Notes: generated from the letters alone by a model not told the origin. A stretch of 41,383 nucleotides of DNA from Ignavibacteriales bacterium (GCA_014727845.1 WJMR01000164.1:1-41383); one strand, 5' to 3'. Shown: positions 8,431-17,856, counted from the stretch's first letter. A program made the numbers and translations.

Positions 8431-9150
8431 ATGCGAATCGCTTTTATCGCCGCGCTCTTCGCGGCAACCACGTTGGCGCAGACCGTAGAGCGCCGCTCGC
8501 TCGCCCTCGATCTGGCGGACGTCGAACTCGTTCCACAAACCGCGACAACCGTCGCGCCCGTCTTCGCCGAAGAGAAGAGCGTCTTCCGCGCCGTCGTCTT
8601 CTCGTTGCTCATGCCCGGTATGGGCGAGCTCTACGCGGGCGACTACGCGACCGGCAAGTACTTCACCATTATCGAAGCGTCCTTGTGGGGCGCCTTCCTC
8701 GGCACGGATTACTACGCGGGCTGGCAGGAGGAGAACTACCGCGCCTACGCTTCCGCTTATGGCGAAGTCGATCAGGCGGGTAAGGACGCGGACTACTATG
8801 CGAACGTCGGCTTGTATCGGAGCGTCGAGAGCTACAACGAGGACATGAGCTTGCAAGGCGAGTTCCGTAAGATGTACGACCCCGACGATTACAACTGGCG
8901 ATGGGAAACGGACGCGGAACGCGAGGAGTATCGGGGCCGCTGGCTGGCGAGCGAGGAGGCATACAACAACATCCGGTTCGTCGTCGGCGCGATGATCGTA
9001 AACCGCTTGGCGAGCGCGATAATCGCGGGACGTCTCGTCTCCAAGCACAACACCGCGCTCGAAGAGTCCGCGTGGAACGTCTCCGCCCACGCGACGCCCC
9101 ACCCCGCCGGCGAGATCGGCGTCGCCGCGTCGTTCACCCTTCGCTTTTAG
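8431..9150 (+). CDS. Secreted/outer-envelope DUF5683-like protein
   Basis: I recognise this only as resembling DUF5683-type proteins of the Bacteroidota/FCB group, whose function is unknown. I chose the ATG at 8431 because it gives a classic signal peptide (MRIAFIAALFAATTLA, cleavage near AQT) and has AAGGA at SD distance. An in-frame upstream ATG at 8362 overlaps the mtaB stop (ATGA) but would put 23 polar residues in front of the signal peptide. The mature protein has a hydrophobic segment with the MPGMGELYAGDYATGKYF pattern (a Gly-rich turn in membrane helices), an acidic and aromatic middle with many Tyr, a second hydrophobic stretch (RFVVGAMIVNRLASAIIAG) and a C-terminus ending in Phe (ASFTLRF), as in many outer-membrane proteins. 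It converges with recB, overlapping it by 17 nt. Confidence 0.7.
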   Translation: MRIAFIAALFAATTLAQTVERRSLALDLADVELVPQTATTVAPVFAEEKSVFRAVVFSLLMPGMGELYAGDYATGKYFTIIEASLWGAFLGTDYYAGWQEENYRAYASAYGEVDQAGKDADYYANVGLYRSVESYNEDMSLQGEFRKMYDPDDYNWRWETDAEREEYRGRWLASEEAYNNIRFVVGAMIVNRLASAIIAGRLVSKHNTALEESAWNVSAHATPHPAGEIGVAASFTLRF

Positions 9151-12100
9151 TCGGCGCTTCGACGAGCGTTTCCTCGAGGCGCGCCATCAACGCGGCGCTC
9201 GGTCGGTCGAAGAAAACCCCGAGCGCGTCGTCGCGGTCGGCGCGAATCCCCCGCACGAAGAGATAGAACGCCCCGCCGAAGTCGGCCTCGTAGTCGTAGC
9301 TCGGAAGGCGCTCCTTCAGATGAAGGTGCGTCGCGAGCGCGTAGAGGTGATACTGCAACGCGTATCGGCGGTCTCGCATCTCGCGCGTCGTCGCTCGCTC
9401 GTCGTAGCGTTCGGGCGCGGCGCCGAGCCGGTTCGTTTTCCAATCCACGATCCAATACTTCCCCCCCGCCTCGAAGAACAGATCGATCGACCCTTTCATG
9501 AATCCTTTCGTCGGCGCGAACTCGAGCGACTCGATCGACGCGGCGGGCGAGTCGAACAAATTCCCCTCGCCTCGGAAGGCCTCGCGGAGTTGTTCGGGAT
9601 CGACGCGCTTGAGCGGGAAGTAGAAATCCAATTCGGGAACGCGGCGTTCGGCGGGCGCGTCGGCGAGTCGGAACGAGACGCCCTCGGCGCGGAGCTCCTT
9701 GCGTAACGTATTCTCGACGACGCGGTAGATCGGCTCGACGTACTCCGCCCCGACGCCGAACTTTCTCGCCGTCCGTTCGACGACGCGACGCGCCTCCTCC
9801 TCGTCGGCGAGCGTAAAGTCGATCCGCTCGAACGTCTCGTGGATAAGCGACCCGAACTCGGCGCCGCGCAATTCCGCAAGCGGGTCTTCGGCTTCCTTTC
9901 GCTCGGCGACCAACTCGTCGTAATCGGCGACGTCGTCGGGGTCGGGGGTCTCCACGCGCCGCCTTCCTTGCCGCGAGAGGGACGTGAAACTCGCCACCCG
10001 GAAATCGCGATCGACGGGGCGCGGCATTACGCGGGCGCGCGGCTCCTTCCGATCGTCCGATCGCTCCCGCTTGTACCGTACGTTCGGCGCCGCGATATCG
10101 AAGCGCTCGACCTCGATCGTCCCATCGGAAAGTCGCGCCAATTCCTCGAGTCTCGCGACGATTCGATCCGACGGCAATTCCTCCCCGATGATATCCTTCC
10201 ACTTCTCCTTCGCGACGTCTCGCCACATCATAGGACGCGCCTCCCTGAACGAAAACATCTGCGGCGAGGTTTGTCCCGAGGAGACGACGCCCCACACAAA
10301 CGTACACCGATACTTCGCTCGCGTCGCGGCGACGTAGAAGAGCCGCAACAACTCGGCGATCTCCTCGTCGGCGGCTATGTCGTGCGATCTATCCTCGGTC
10401 GCGGCGAAGCGCGACATAACGACCGCCGCGTAATCGCGCTCGGGATCGTGATAGACGAGGTTTGTTCCGCTCGTTCGCTCGCTCCGCCCCGCCCAGAAGA
10501 AGGGGCAGTACACAATCGGATATTCGAGACCCTTGCTTCGATGCACGGTTACGACGGCGACCGCCGACTCGTCGGATTCAAGGCGAAGCTGTCGTTCCTC
10601 GCGTCGGCGATTTTTATCGAGACGCTCTCGGAACCACTCGACGAGCCGCTCCGGTCCGGCGCGCGTCTCCGCCTCGGCTTGGTGGAGCGCGTCCCCGAGG
10701 TGCGTCAGGTTCGCGACGACCCGCTCGCCGTCGTCGCGTTTCGCGGCGCGTTCGAGAACTCCGTCGGCGAGGAGATCGCGGTAGGCCGCAAGCGCGCCGC
10801 GCCGTCTCCAGAGTAGCCGCCGTCTCTCGAAGCCGTCGAGAACCTCGTCCCAGCGCGCGTCGTCCTCTACCGTCGCGTCGAGCGTCGCGGCGCCGTAACC
10901 GAACGTCTCCGTCGCGAGCGCCGTCTTCACTTTGGAAACGTCCCGCGGATCCGCCATCGCCGCGAGCGCGTACTCCGCGTCCCGCGCCTCCGCCGAGTCG
11001 AACAAGTCGCCCGATTTCCCGCTCGCCGCGTTCACGCCTCGCCGTCGCAGTTCGTTTACGATCATCTCCGCCTCGCGATTGGTTCTCGTCAAAACGGCGA
11101 CGTCGTTCTCGCGAATCGGTTCGTCGCCGATCGTCGCTCGCCCCGAGCGCGCGAGCGTTAAAACGCGAACGATGTCGTCGGCGGTCGCTTTGACGGATCG
11201 GAGACGCGCCTCCTCTTTGCCGAGCGTATGCCGCTTCGGATCGGTTTTGCTAATCTCGTGTATTCGCATCGGCGCCGTTTCACCCTCTATTACCAAGGGC
11301 GGCGGCGGTTCGCGTCCCGGCGGCGACGCGGCGGGTCTGAACGGAATCCACTCCATCAGGAAGGGCGCGTCGTTCGAGTCCGCCGAAAGATCCGACGGAC
11401 GGAACAACTCGTTGACGGCGCGTATCAAGCGAGGGTGAGACCGATAGTTGTACGGAAGCGAGAGTCGCGAAGCGGCGCGCTCCGACGCCAAACGATACGC
11501 GAAGACGTCCGCGCCTCTGAACGAATAAATCGCCTGCTTCGGATCGCCGACAAAATACACGGGCGCCCGCTCGTCGAATATCGCGCGAAAGATTTCGTAC
11601 TGCGCCGGATCGGTGTCTTGAAACTCGTCCACGAGCGCGACGCGGTATCGCTCGCGCAACCGCTCGATTAACGCGGGCGCGGACGCCGACCGCAACGCGC
11701 GCGTCGTCTCCTCGATCATATCGTCGAAACTGCGGACGCCCGCCGAGCGCCGTTTCTCCATCGCCGCGTCGTACGTCTCGAAAAAGCATCGCCGCTCGAG
11801 CTCCACCAGCTCGCGCTTTGACGCCTCGACCAACGCCTCGTTCTCCCGAACAAGGTCGTCGCACACGTCGAAAAACTCATGGCGCGGCGGAGTGAAATTT
11901 TTCTTCGTCTTTTCCTCGATCTTCGAACGTCCCACCCGCTTGTAATATTCTTCGAGCGCGACCGGCGGACGCTCCGCCGTGAAATCCGAACGAAACTTGG
12001 CGAGCCATTTTGTAATCGACGACTTCTTAAAGGATTGCCGATTAAGTCCTTCGTCGTTGAGCAAGATGTCGGCGATCTCCTCCGACTTCTCTTCGAACAC

Positions 12101-12793
12101 GCGCTTCGCCTTGTGGAACGCGGCGACGTACGACTGCTCCGACGCTTCGAACGACGCGAAGGGTCGCGGAGACGGCGCTTCGAAGATCGGCTCGACGCCG
12201 GGACGCCGCGACTTAAGAACGCCGAGGAAGGTCGCCGGCCCGATCTTTTCGCTCCGAAGGTAGTCCGCGAAAAAAGGAGAACAATCGTAGGTCGCGACGC
12301 GCCAGAAATCCTCGACCGCCTCTTCGAGGTATTCTTGATCGTTCGTGGCGACTTCGAACTCGAACGGGGATCCCGTCTCGAAAGCGTGGTCGCGGAGGAG
12401 GCGCGCGCAAAATCCGTGGATGGTGTGGATCGCCGCCAAATCGCCCGAGACGGTCGCCTCCTCTAATCGGCGCTTGGCGACGTCGCGCCCCGCGCGGTCG
12501 ATCAGCGCGGAAAGCAATGGATCGTCGGGATGGTCGATCCGCTCGAGCGAGCGGGCGAGTCGTTCGGCGGTGCGCTCGCGGAGTTCCGACGCCGCCGCCT
12601 CGGTAAAGGTGACCGTCAGAATTTGATCGACCGTATAGCCGAACTCGACGACCAGACGGAGATAAAGCGAAACCAAACCGTACGTCTTCCCGCTTCCCGC
12701 CGACGCCTCGATTAACGTCGCGCCGCCGACGGGAGCTTCGAGCGCGTCGAAGGCGGGTATCGGATCGGCGAAGCGGCTCGTTCGTTCGCTCAT
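9134..12793 (-). CDS. recB: Exodeoxyribonuclease V beta subunit (RecB)
   Basis: This is the 3'-5' helicase and nuclease subunit of RecBCD, which processes double-strand breaks and loads RecA. I set the start at MSERTSRFAD (12793), where ATG overlaps the recD stop as ATGA. The ORF-track start at 13099 adds 102 Arg-rich residues antisense-like in composition. The 1219-residue length fits RecB (E. coli 1180). Motifs in order are Walker A ASAGSGKT (30-37), ILTVTFTEAAASELR, Walker B VDEFQDTDPAQYEIFR, GDPKQAIYSFRGAD, VTVHRSKGLEYPIVY and FYVAATRAKYRC. A C-terminal PD-(D/E)xK nuclease follows, with GSLIHETFERID and VDWKTNRLG (around residue 1116) before QYHLYALA. It lies downstream of recD, the reverse of the recB-recD order in E. 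coli. No recC is nearby. Confidence 0.94.
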   Translation of the reverse strand: MSERTSRFADPIPAFDALEAPVGGATLIEASAGSGKTYGLVSLYLRLVVEFGYTVDQILTVTFTEAAASELRERTAERLARSLERIDHPDDPLLSALIDRAGRDVAKRRLEEATVSGDLAAIHTIHGFCARLLRDHAFETGSPFEFEVATNDQEYLEEAVEDFWRVATYDCSPFFADYLRSEKIGPATFLGVLKSRRPGVEPIFEAPSPRPFASFEASEQSYVAAFHKAKRVFEEKSEEIADILLNDEGLNRQSFKKSSITKWLAKFRSDFTAERPPVALEEYYKRVGRSKIEEKTKKNFTPPRHEFFDVCDDLVRENEALVEASKRELVELERRCFFETYDAAMEKRRSAGVRSFDDMIEETTRALRSASAPALIERLRERYRVALVDEFQDTDPAQYEIFRAIFDERAPVYFVGDPKQAIYSFRGADVFAYRLASERAASRLSLPYNYRSHPRLIRAVNELFRPSDLSADSNDAPFLMEWIPFRPAASPPGREPPPPLVIEGETAPMRIHEISKTDPKRHTLGKEEARLRSVKATADDIVRVLTLARSGRATIGDEPIRENDVAVLTRTNREAEMIVNELRRRGVNAASGKSGDLFDSAEARDAEYALAAMADPRDVSKVKTALATETFGYGAATLDATVEDDARWDEVLDGFERRRLLWRRRGALAAYRDLLADGVLERAAKRDDGERVVANLTHLGDALHQAEAETRAGPERLVEWFRERLDKNRRREERQLRLESDESAVAVVTVHRSKGLEYPIVYCPFFWAGRSERTSGTNLVYHDPERDYAAVVMSRFAATEDRSHDIAADEEIAELLRLFYVAATRAKYRCTFVWGVVSSGQTSPQMFSFREARPMMWRDVAKEKWKDIIGEELPSDRIVARLEELARLSDGTIEVERFDIAAPNVRYKRERSDDRKEPRARVMPRPVDRDFRVASFTSLSRQGRRRVETPDPDDVADYDELVAERKEAEDPLAELRGAEFGSLIHETFERIDFTLADEEEARRVVERTARKFGVGAEYVEPIYRVVENTLRKELRAEGVSFRLADAPAERRVPELDFYFPLKRVDPEQLREAFRGEGNLFDSPAASIESLEFAPTKGFMKGSIDLFFEAGGKYWIVDWKTNRLGAAPERYDERATTREMRDRRYALQYHLYALATHLHLKERLPSYDYEADFGGAFYLFVRGIRADRDDALGVFFDRPSAALMARLEETLVEAPTKSEG

Positions 12794-14601
12794 TCGGTCG
12801 CCTCCGCAATCGCTCGCGTCGCGTCCCGCAAACCCGACTCGCGCGTCCGCTCCACCCGCAACGCGGCGCGGAGGGTTTCCTCGGCGCCCCACAACCGAAA
12901 TCGTTTCTTCGCGCGGGAGAGCGCCGTATATACAATCGGACGCGTCGCCGTTCGGCGTTCGTCGTCGGGAAGGACGAGCTCGGCGGCGTCGTATTCCGAT
13001 CCTTGGCTCTTGTGGACGGTAAGCGCGAACGCCGGCTCCCACGGGGGCAGGGCGGAAAGCCGCGCCACGCGCACGGCGCCGCCGACGTCGAAGAAACACT
13101 TCACGCGAGCGTCGGCGGGATCTCGCGCCGCTACGCCGAGATCTCCGTTGAACAGCTCGAGGCGGTAATCGTTCGCCACAATCATTACGGGCGTTCCCGC
13201 GCGCGCGCGATTTGTCTCGCTCGGCGATTCGTTGTAAATCAGTCGGTGGATAATTCGATTCAACGCGAGCGAACCGTACGGTCCCGTGCGTCGCGGCGTA
13301 AGGAGAACGTATTTGCGCAGTCGCGCCAACGCTTCCGCGGGGTCGGCGACGGCGCCGAGCCGCGAGAAATACTCCGCCGTCTCCTCCAACGCGCGCTCCA
13401 ATCCTCGCGGATGCGGCAACGGTTTCGTCGAGGCGTCGCCTCCGTGCGCGATCGCCGAGATCGCGCGCTCGTCGTCTCCGTCGCGCAAAGCGATCACCGC
13501 TCGCTCGATCGTCTCGCTCTCGAAGCGCCTCGCCGACCGCGCCTCCACCACGCCGTCGGCAATCGTCGAGACCGCGCCTCCTCCGCTCTCGACTTCCACC
13601 CCGACCGCCCGCGCCGCCTCGGCGAACGCTTGAGAGAAACGGCTCACTCCGGCGCCGAGCCCGACGTCCGCGAACGCCCGCCCGCTCTCGACGGCGCCGA
13701 GCTGATCTTTATCGCCGAGGAGGACCAAGCGCGCGTCGTCCCGCAACGCGGCAATCAAGCGCGCGAGAAGCGGAAGATCGATCATCGACGCCTCGTCGGC
13801 GACGACGAACTTACGGACGATCCGATCGTGGGCGTTCTTCTTCGTCGTCGCGCGTCCGCGTCTCGCGCCGAGCGCTCGGTGAATAGTGGAGGTATCAAAC
13901 GAGAGGGGATCGGCGAAGAGACCCGCGTCTCGGAGGAATTGCGGAGGCGAGGAGATCGCGTCCTGCAGGCGCGCGGCGGCTTTGCCCGAGGGCGCCGTGA
14001 GAAGGACGTCCTCCGGCGCGAAGCTCCCCGTCTCGATTCCGATCGCCGCCGCGACGACGGCGACGGTGGTTTTCCCCGAGCCGGGTCCGCCCGAAATGGC
14101 GGCGAAGGGTTTGGCGAGCGCCGCGAAGACGGCGAGCCGCTGGTCGCGGTTGCGCTCGTCGTCGGGCGGAAACGCCGCGTCCAAGCGTCGGCGGAACCCC
14201 TCGGCGTCCGCGAGAGGCAGGATCGTCCGCGAAACGCGTTCGAAATACTCGGAAATCGTTCGCTCGTATCGCCAATACCGATGCAGATAGAGCCGCTCCC
14301 CGTCGAGAATAAGCGGTTCTCGTTCGCCCGGTTTTCCGACAACTCCCCATGCCTCAAGCTCGCTCCGCAATTCGTCGGCGGAGAGTCGCGCCGCCCCGTT
14401 CTCTTCCAAGCGTTGGGCGAGCGAGTCGAGGGAAAGGCACACGTCGCCGCCGCGCGTCGCCGCCATCAGGGCCGCCGCCGCCTCGGCGGGCGAAACTTTC
14501 GTCTCGGCGCCGACGTACGAGGCGATCAGCGCGCCGAATCGTCGATCGAACGGACCGACGAGGCGCTCGTCTTGCGGGGCGGCGTAAAGGTTCTCGGACA
14601 T
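12790..14601 (-). CDS. recD: Exodeoxyribonuclease V alpha subunit (RecD)
   Basis: This is the 5'-3' superfamily 1B helicase of RecBCD. The 603 residues match E. coli RecD (608) and are much shorter than RecD2. It has the RecD-type N-terminal region (residues 1-150) that in E. coli contacts RecC. Next come Walker A GGPGSGKT (171-178), Walker B VVADEASMID, motif III LLGDKDQLGAVESGRAF, the UvrD-like C-terminal VHKSQGSEYDAAELVL and TALSRAKKRF. The start at 14601 has no obvious SD. The stop overlaps recB by ATGA. A terminator of the upstream terB-like gene lies 50 nt before the start, so recD probably has its own, unseen promoter. The RecC-contacting domain argues that recC exists elsewhere in the genome. 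Confidence 0.93.
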   Translation of the reverse strand: MSENLYAAPQDERLVGPFDRRFGALIASYVGAETKVSPAEAAAALMAATRGGDVCLSLDSLAQRLEENGAARLSADELRSELEAWGVVGKPGEREPLILDGERLYLHRYWRYERTISEYFERVSRTILPLADAEGFRRRLDAAFPPDDERNRDQRLAVFAALAKPFAAISGGPGSGKTTVAVVAAAIGIETGSFAPEDVLLTAPSGKAAARLQDAISSPPQFLRDAGLFADPLSFDTSTIHRALGARRGRATTKKNAHDRIVRKFVVADEASMIDLPLLARLIAALRDDARLVLLGDKDQLGAVESGRAFADVGLGAGVSRFSQAFAEAARAVGVEVESGGGAVSTIADGVVEARSARRFESETIERAVIALRDGDDERAISAIAHGGDASTKPLPHPRGLERALEETAEYFSRLGAVADPAEALARLRKYVLLTPRRTGPYGSLALNRIIHRLIYNESPSETNRARAGTPVMIVANDYRLELFNGDLGVAARDPADARVKCFFDVGGAVRVARLSALPPWEPAFALTVHKSQGSEYDAAELVLPDDERRTATRPIVYTALSRAKKRFRLWGAEETLRAALRVERTRESGLRDATRAIAEATE

Positions 14602-14650
14602 TGGGTTTTCGTTTGGAATAATCCGTTGAAACTACCAAAAAGGGGGGAAA

Positions 14651-14696
14651 TAAAAAACGGGCTTTCCCGGCTCGTCTCCAAGTCGGGAAAACCCGT
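14651..14696 (-). terminator. Rho-independent terminator after the TerB-like gene
   Basis: Read on the minus strand, ACGGGTTTTCCCG pairs with CGGGAAAGCCCGT (13 positions, one mismatch) around a 14-nt loop. TTTTTTATTT follows. It separates the terB-like gene from recD. Confidence 0.85.
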
Positions 14697-14717
14697 CGTA
14701 ATCGGACGCGGTCCGCG

Positions 14718-15113
14718 TTAATGCGCCGAGGCGCTGTGCGTTTGCGTCGCCGAGGCGCGATAGTCGCTCATCAGGCGCTCAAGACGCGTGACGGGGACGT
14801 TGTTGGCTTCGGCGATTTTCTCGAGCCACTCCGACTGCTCCTCGCTGAAGTCGTCGTCGGCGTACGCCAAGCGTAAACCGTCGTTCAGAAACACTTCGGC
14901 GACGGTTTCATCCGAAAACTTCACGGGGTTGTCGTCGAGGTAGTCGTTATATAAAAGCGATTTGAGCGTCTCCTCCGAAAAATCACTACTAAATCCCAAG
15001 CGGTTGGCGGCTTCGCGGATGATATCCTTTTCCGAATCGAACAAGCGGTTGTCCATTTTTGCCAGGACAAGCAACCCTTTCAGGTACGCGCTCTTGTCGG
15101 GTACGGTAAACAT
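14718..15113 (-). CDS. TerB-like (tellurite resistance TerB/DjlA-N type) small protein
   Basis: This is a 131-residue helical protein resembling the TerB domain family. These proteins are linked to stress, metal or envelope functions, but most stand-alone members are uncharacterised. The pattern that suggests this is LKGLLVLAKMDNRLFDSEKDIIREAANRLG near the N-terminus and LRLAYADDDFSEEQSEWLEKIAEANNV near residues 80-110, each an acidic, EF-like helix-loop-helix typical of TerB domains. No signal peptide or membrane segment is seen. A perfect SD (AGGAG, 7 nt spacing) fixes the start. It stands alone, with a predicted promoter about 145-175 nt upstream and a strong terminator after it. There are no other ter genes, so tellurite resistance should not be inferred. 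Confidence 0.75.
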   Translation of the reverse strand: MFTVPDKSAYLKGLLVLAKMDNRLFDSEKDIIREAANRLGFSSDFSEETLKSLLYNDYLDDNPVKFSDETVAEVFLNDGLRLAYADDDFSEEQSEWLEKIAEANNVPVTRLERLMSDYRASATQTHSASAH

Positions 15114-15512
15114 ATGCCTACTCCTAAATCGTGAGAACTACAAGTCGGTCTCTCCAAACCGCGTATCGTTCGTCGTCTTCGACCTCCGTCGTATTATTAT
15201 CGTATGTGGCTGGAGTCGTGACGCGATCGCTCGCGCCGCCCACCTCCTTGCGCATCTATTATACTAAATCCGGCGCTATATAATCAACTATCTTTAGGAA
15301 ATATTTCTCGCCGTGTACTCCGCGTCACATTTCCATATCTCATAACGCGTTAATAGGCGTAAAAGATTCCGTCCGCGGATTTTTCACGCTCCCGGATTCA
15401 TCCATTAAGACGGTTCGCTCCCTCGGAGGGTTCCCCGCGTCTCGCGAAAACGGCAATCCCTCGGCTCCCCCTATATATATAGATAGCGGAATTTTTAGAT
15501 TACCGCCTCGCG
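15114..15512. other. 399-nt gene-free region between the TerB-like gene and the GH31 gene
   Basis: I find no convincing gene here. The right part follows the GH31 stop and contains a TA-rich palindrome CTATATATATAG (15471-15482) and small imperfect hairpins, but no clear terminator. The left part holds the predicted terB promoter (15258-15287) and a leader of about 135 nt. An SD-like AAGGAGGTG on the minus strand (15249-15241) is not followed by a usable start codon. Confidence 0.6.
15258..15287 (-). promoter_or_regulatory. Predicted promoter of the TerB-like gene
   Basis: On the minus strand, TTGATT (15287-15282) and a perfect TATAAT (15263-15258) are separated by 18 nt. Transcription would begin near 15250, leaving a long leader of about 135 nt before the terB-like ATG. 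Confidence 0.6.
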
Positions 15513-17807
15513 CTATTTTTTCGGCGCCAACTCAAGGTCGAACGCGTCGGATTTTCCCATATAGCGGAGCGTGATCGCGCGCGTGAATTTTCCGTCGGTC
15601 ACGAAAGAGGTCTCGTCCCCTTTGCGCTCGGTGCGGAAGAGGAACTCGCCGTCGTCGTCGTAATAACGGAAGGCGTCCTCGCCGCCGGGATAGATTTCGA
15701 GCACGAGCGGATCGACGGGCGCTTCGGGGATCCGATTCGAGGGTTTCATCGTCGGAAGAACGGCGCCGGCTTTTATGAATATCGGAATTCGCTCGAGCGG
15801 CGCCTCGACGACGTAATTCCTCCCGCCTTCGTATTTCTCGCGCGTCCAAAAGTCGAGCCAGTTTCCCTCGGGTAGATAGACCGACCGCGCGAATCCCTCG
15901 TCGTAGATGGGCGCGACGAGCAGCCGCGAGCCGAGCATAAACTGGAGATCCTTCCCGCGCGCGTTGAGATCGTCGGGATAGGCGAGCGGCATGGCGCGGA
16001 GAACGGGCATCCCCGTCTTCGACGCCTCGACCGCCGTCGAGTAGAGGTACGGAAAGAGTCGGTAGCGGAGCTTGACGAACTCGCGCACGATCTCGACGGC
16101 GCGTTCGCCGAAGTGTCGCGGTTCGCGCGGACTGTCGGCGTGCATCCGTGAGTGCGAGGAGAGCAAGCCGAACTGCGCCCACCGAATGTAGAGGTGCGGC
16201 GTCGGGGTTCCTCGGTAGCCGCCGATGTCGTGACTCCAGAACGGGAAACCGCTTTGCCCGAACGAGAGCCCGCCTCGGATAGTGCAGGCGAGGTTGTCGA
16301 AGTCGGCGCCGGGATCGCCCGACCAGTGGATCGGATAGCGCTGGTTGCCCGCCGTTCCCGAGCGCGCCCACACCGCCGCCTCGCCGCGGACCTCGCGCGT
16401 CGCCTCGTACACCGCTTGGTTGTAGAGGAGCGGATAGAGGTTGTGCATCTCCGCGCCCGTCTTACCGTTCGCGAAGACGGCGTCCTCGGGCACGTCCTCG
16501 CCGAAGTCGGTCTTGAAAACGTCGGCGCCCATCTCGAGGACGGGGCGGTGCAACTCTTGGAACCACCGGTACGCCTCGTCGTTCGTCAGGTCTATGATCG
16601 CGACGCGCGCGTTCCACGAAGTCTCGGGCGTCGCGACGCGGATAACGCCGTCGGGACGCGGCGCGAGGGAGAGTCCGTAGTCGATGATGTACGGCTCCCC
16701 GTCGGGCGTCTTCGCGAAATAGCCCCGCTCCTTACCGTAGTCGTAGAGCTCGCTCTCGACGGAAATGTAGGAGTGCTCCCAGAGGCAGAGCTTGAGTCCG
16801 CGACGATGTAAATCCTCGATAAACTTTTTCGGATCGGGGAACGCGTCGCGGTTCCACTCGAAGTCGCAATACTTCCGCCACCGCATCCACCACGGATCGA
16901 CGTGCACGACGTCGTGCGGAACGTCGTCCTCCTCGAATCCCGCGATCAACTTTTCCATCGCGGTTTGATCGCGATACGTGCCGCCGCTCGAGATCCACAA
17001 CCCGAACGTCCATCTCGGCGGAACGGGCGCGAACCCCGTCAGACGGGCGTATTCGCGGAGGATGGTCGCGGGGTCATCGGCGAAGATCGCGAAATACTCG
17101 AACGACGGCGCCTCGACTCGCGCGGTGTGCGACTGCCGCGAGACCGTCCCCATCTCGAAACTGGCGCGCGCGCTCGAGTGGAGGAAGAATCCATAACCGC
17201 GATCGCTATAGAAAAACGGCACGTTCTTATGCGAGCGCTCGCTCGTCGAGCCGAAAGCGTCGCGCGTCCACGAAACGATCGTCTGACCGTTCTTATCGAG
17301 CGGCGTGAATTTCTCGCCGAGACCGTAGATCGCCTCGTCTTGCCGAAGGTGGAAGGATTGCGTCGTCTCGACGATTCGCCCCTCGCGCTTCACGTAGCCG
17401 AGCGGCAACGTGAAGGGTTGACCCAATCCGTCCACGTCGTTCGGATTGTCTCGTAAGACGTCGAAACCGCGTTCGTCGAGGAAGGCGAGCGAGAATGGAT
17501 CCTTTCGGACGCGCGCCTCGATTCTCCCCGACTTGACGACAACCAAATCGCCTTCCTCGCAAATTTCCGGCGCGAGCGGAGCGTCGAGCGGATCGACGAG
17601 CATACCGGTCGCGGGCGGCGACTCGGCGCCCTCCGGCTCGAAGCGCACGCGCCACACGTCCTCGCGTTCGACGCGAAGGGTTAAACGGGCGGCGGCGCCG
17701 TCGCTCGCGGCGAGCGTAAAGACAACTCCGCCGTCGGCGACGGTGTGGGAGGTTGCGGACTCGATCCACGAAAATCCCTCGGGGGCGTTGATGGGCGTTT
17801 TATCCAT
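15513..17807 (-). CDS. GH31 alpha-glycosidase, YicI-type alpha-xylosidase-like
   Basis: This enzyme is predicted to release alpha-linked xylose (or glucose) from short oligosaccharides by a retaining mechanism. The 764 residues match YicI (772). Domains in order are an N-terminal beta-sandwich (about 1-250), the (beta/alpha)8 barrel (about 255-590) and C-terminal beta domains. The nucleophile motif FKTDFGED is at about 431-438 (D434), the exact form found in YicI-type alpha-xylosidases. The acid/base is D498 in HWSGDPG, 64 residues later, as expected. No signal peptide is seen, so it should act in the cytosol on imported sugars such as xyloglucan fragments. It is monocistronic, has its own promoter, and is divergent from the YciO-type gene. 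No transporter is adjacent, so alpha-glucosidase activity remains possible. Confidence 0.88.
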   Translation of the reverse strand: MDKTPINAPEGFSWIESATSHTVADGGVVFTLAASDGAAARLTLRVEREDVWRVRFEPEGAESPPATGMLVDPLDAPLAPEICEEGDLVVVKSGRIEARVRKDPFSLAFLDERGFDVLRDNPNDVDGLGQPFTLPLGYVKREGRIVETTQSFHLRQDEAIYGLGEKFTPLDKNGQTIVSWTRDAFGSTSERSHKNVPFFYSDRGYGFFLHSSARASFEMGTVSRQSHTARVEAPSFEYFAIFADDPATILREYARLTGFAPVPPRWTFGLWISSGGTYRDQTAMEKLIAGFEEDDVPHDVVHVDPWWMRWRKYCDFEWNRDAFPDPKKFIEDLHRRGLKLCLWEHSYISVESELYDYGKERGYFAKTPDGEPYIIDYGLSLAPRPDGVIRVATPETSWNARVAIIDLTNDEAYRWFQELHRPVLEMGADVFKTDFGEDVPEDAVFANGKTGAEMHNLYPLLYNQAVYEATREVRGEAAVWARSGTAGNQRYPIHWSGDPGADFDNLACTIRGGLSFGQSGFPFWSHDIGGYRGTPTPHLYIRWAQFGLLSSHSRMHADSPREPRHFGERAVEIVREFVKLRYRLFPYLYSTAVEASKTGMPVLRAMPLAYPDDLNARGKDLQFMLGSRLLVAPIYDEGFARSVYLPEGNWLDFWTREKYEGGRNYVVEAPLERIPIFIKAGAVLPTMKPSNRIPEAPVDPLVLEIYPGGEDAFRYYDDDGEFLFRTERKGDETSFVTDGKFTRAITLRYMGKSDAFDLELAPKK

Positions 17808-17856
17808 AAAGCGATTCGGTTGGTTTGATTAAAAGGAGCGAACACAAAACTTCGCT

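Noticed and set aside
12794-13099. 102-residue N-terminal extension of RecB in the ORF track
   Set aside because: It lies inside the recD coding region, is Arg-rich, and the ATGA overlap at 12790-12793 with an immediate RecB domain start is the better choice.
13003-14721. 572-codon plus-strand ORF opposite recD
   Set aside because: Arg-rich, low-complexity translation opposite a well-supported RecD; a shadow frame.
14718-15113. Tellurite resistance locus
   Set aside because: Only a single TerB-like domain is present. No terA, terC, terD or terE partners occur nearby.
9134-15113. Anti-phage defence island made of recD, recB and terB-like genes
   Set aside because: RecB and RecD are housekeeping repair proteins with full canonical motifs, and no typical defence genes or mobile-element traces flank them.
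15241-15249. AAGGAGGTG on the minus strand as the RBS of a leader peptide
   Set aside because: No ATG, GTG or TTG lies at a usable distance after it. The only GTG is within the SD itself.
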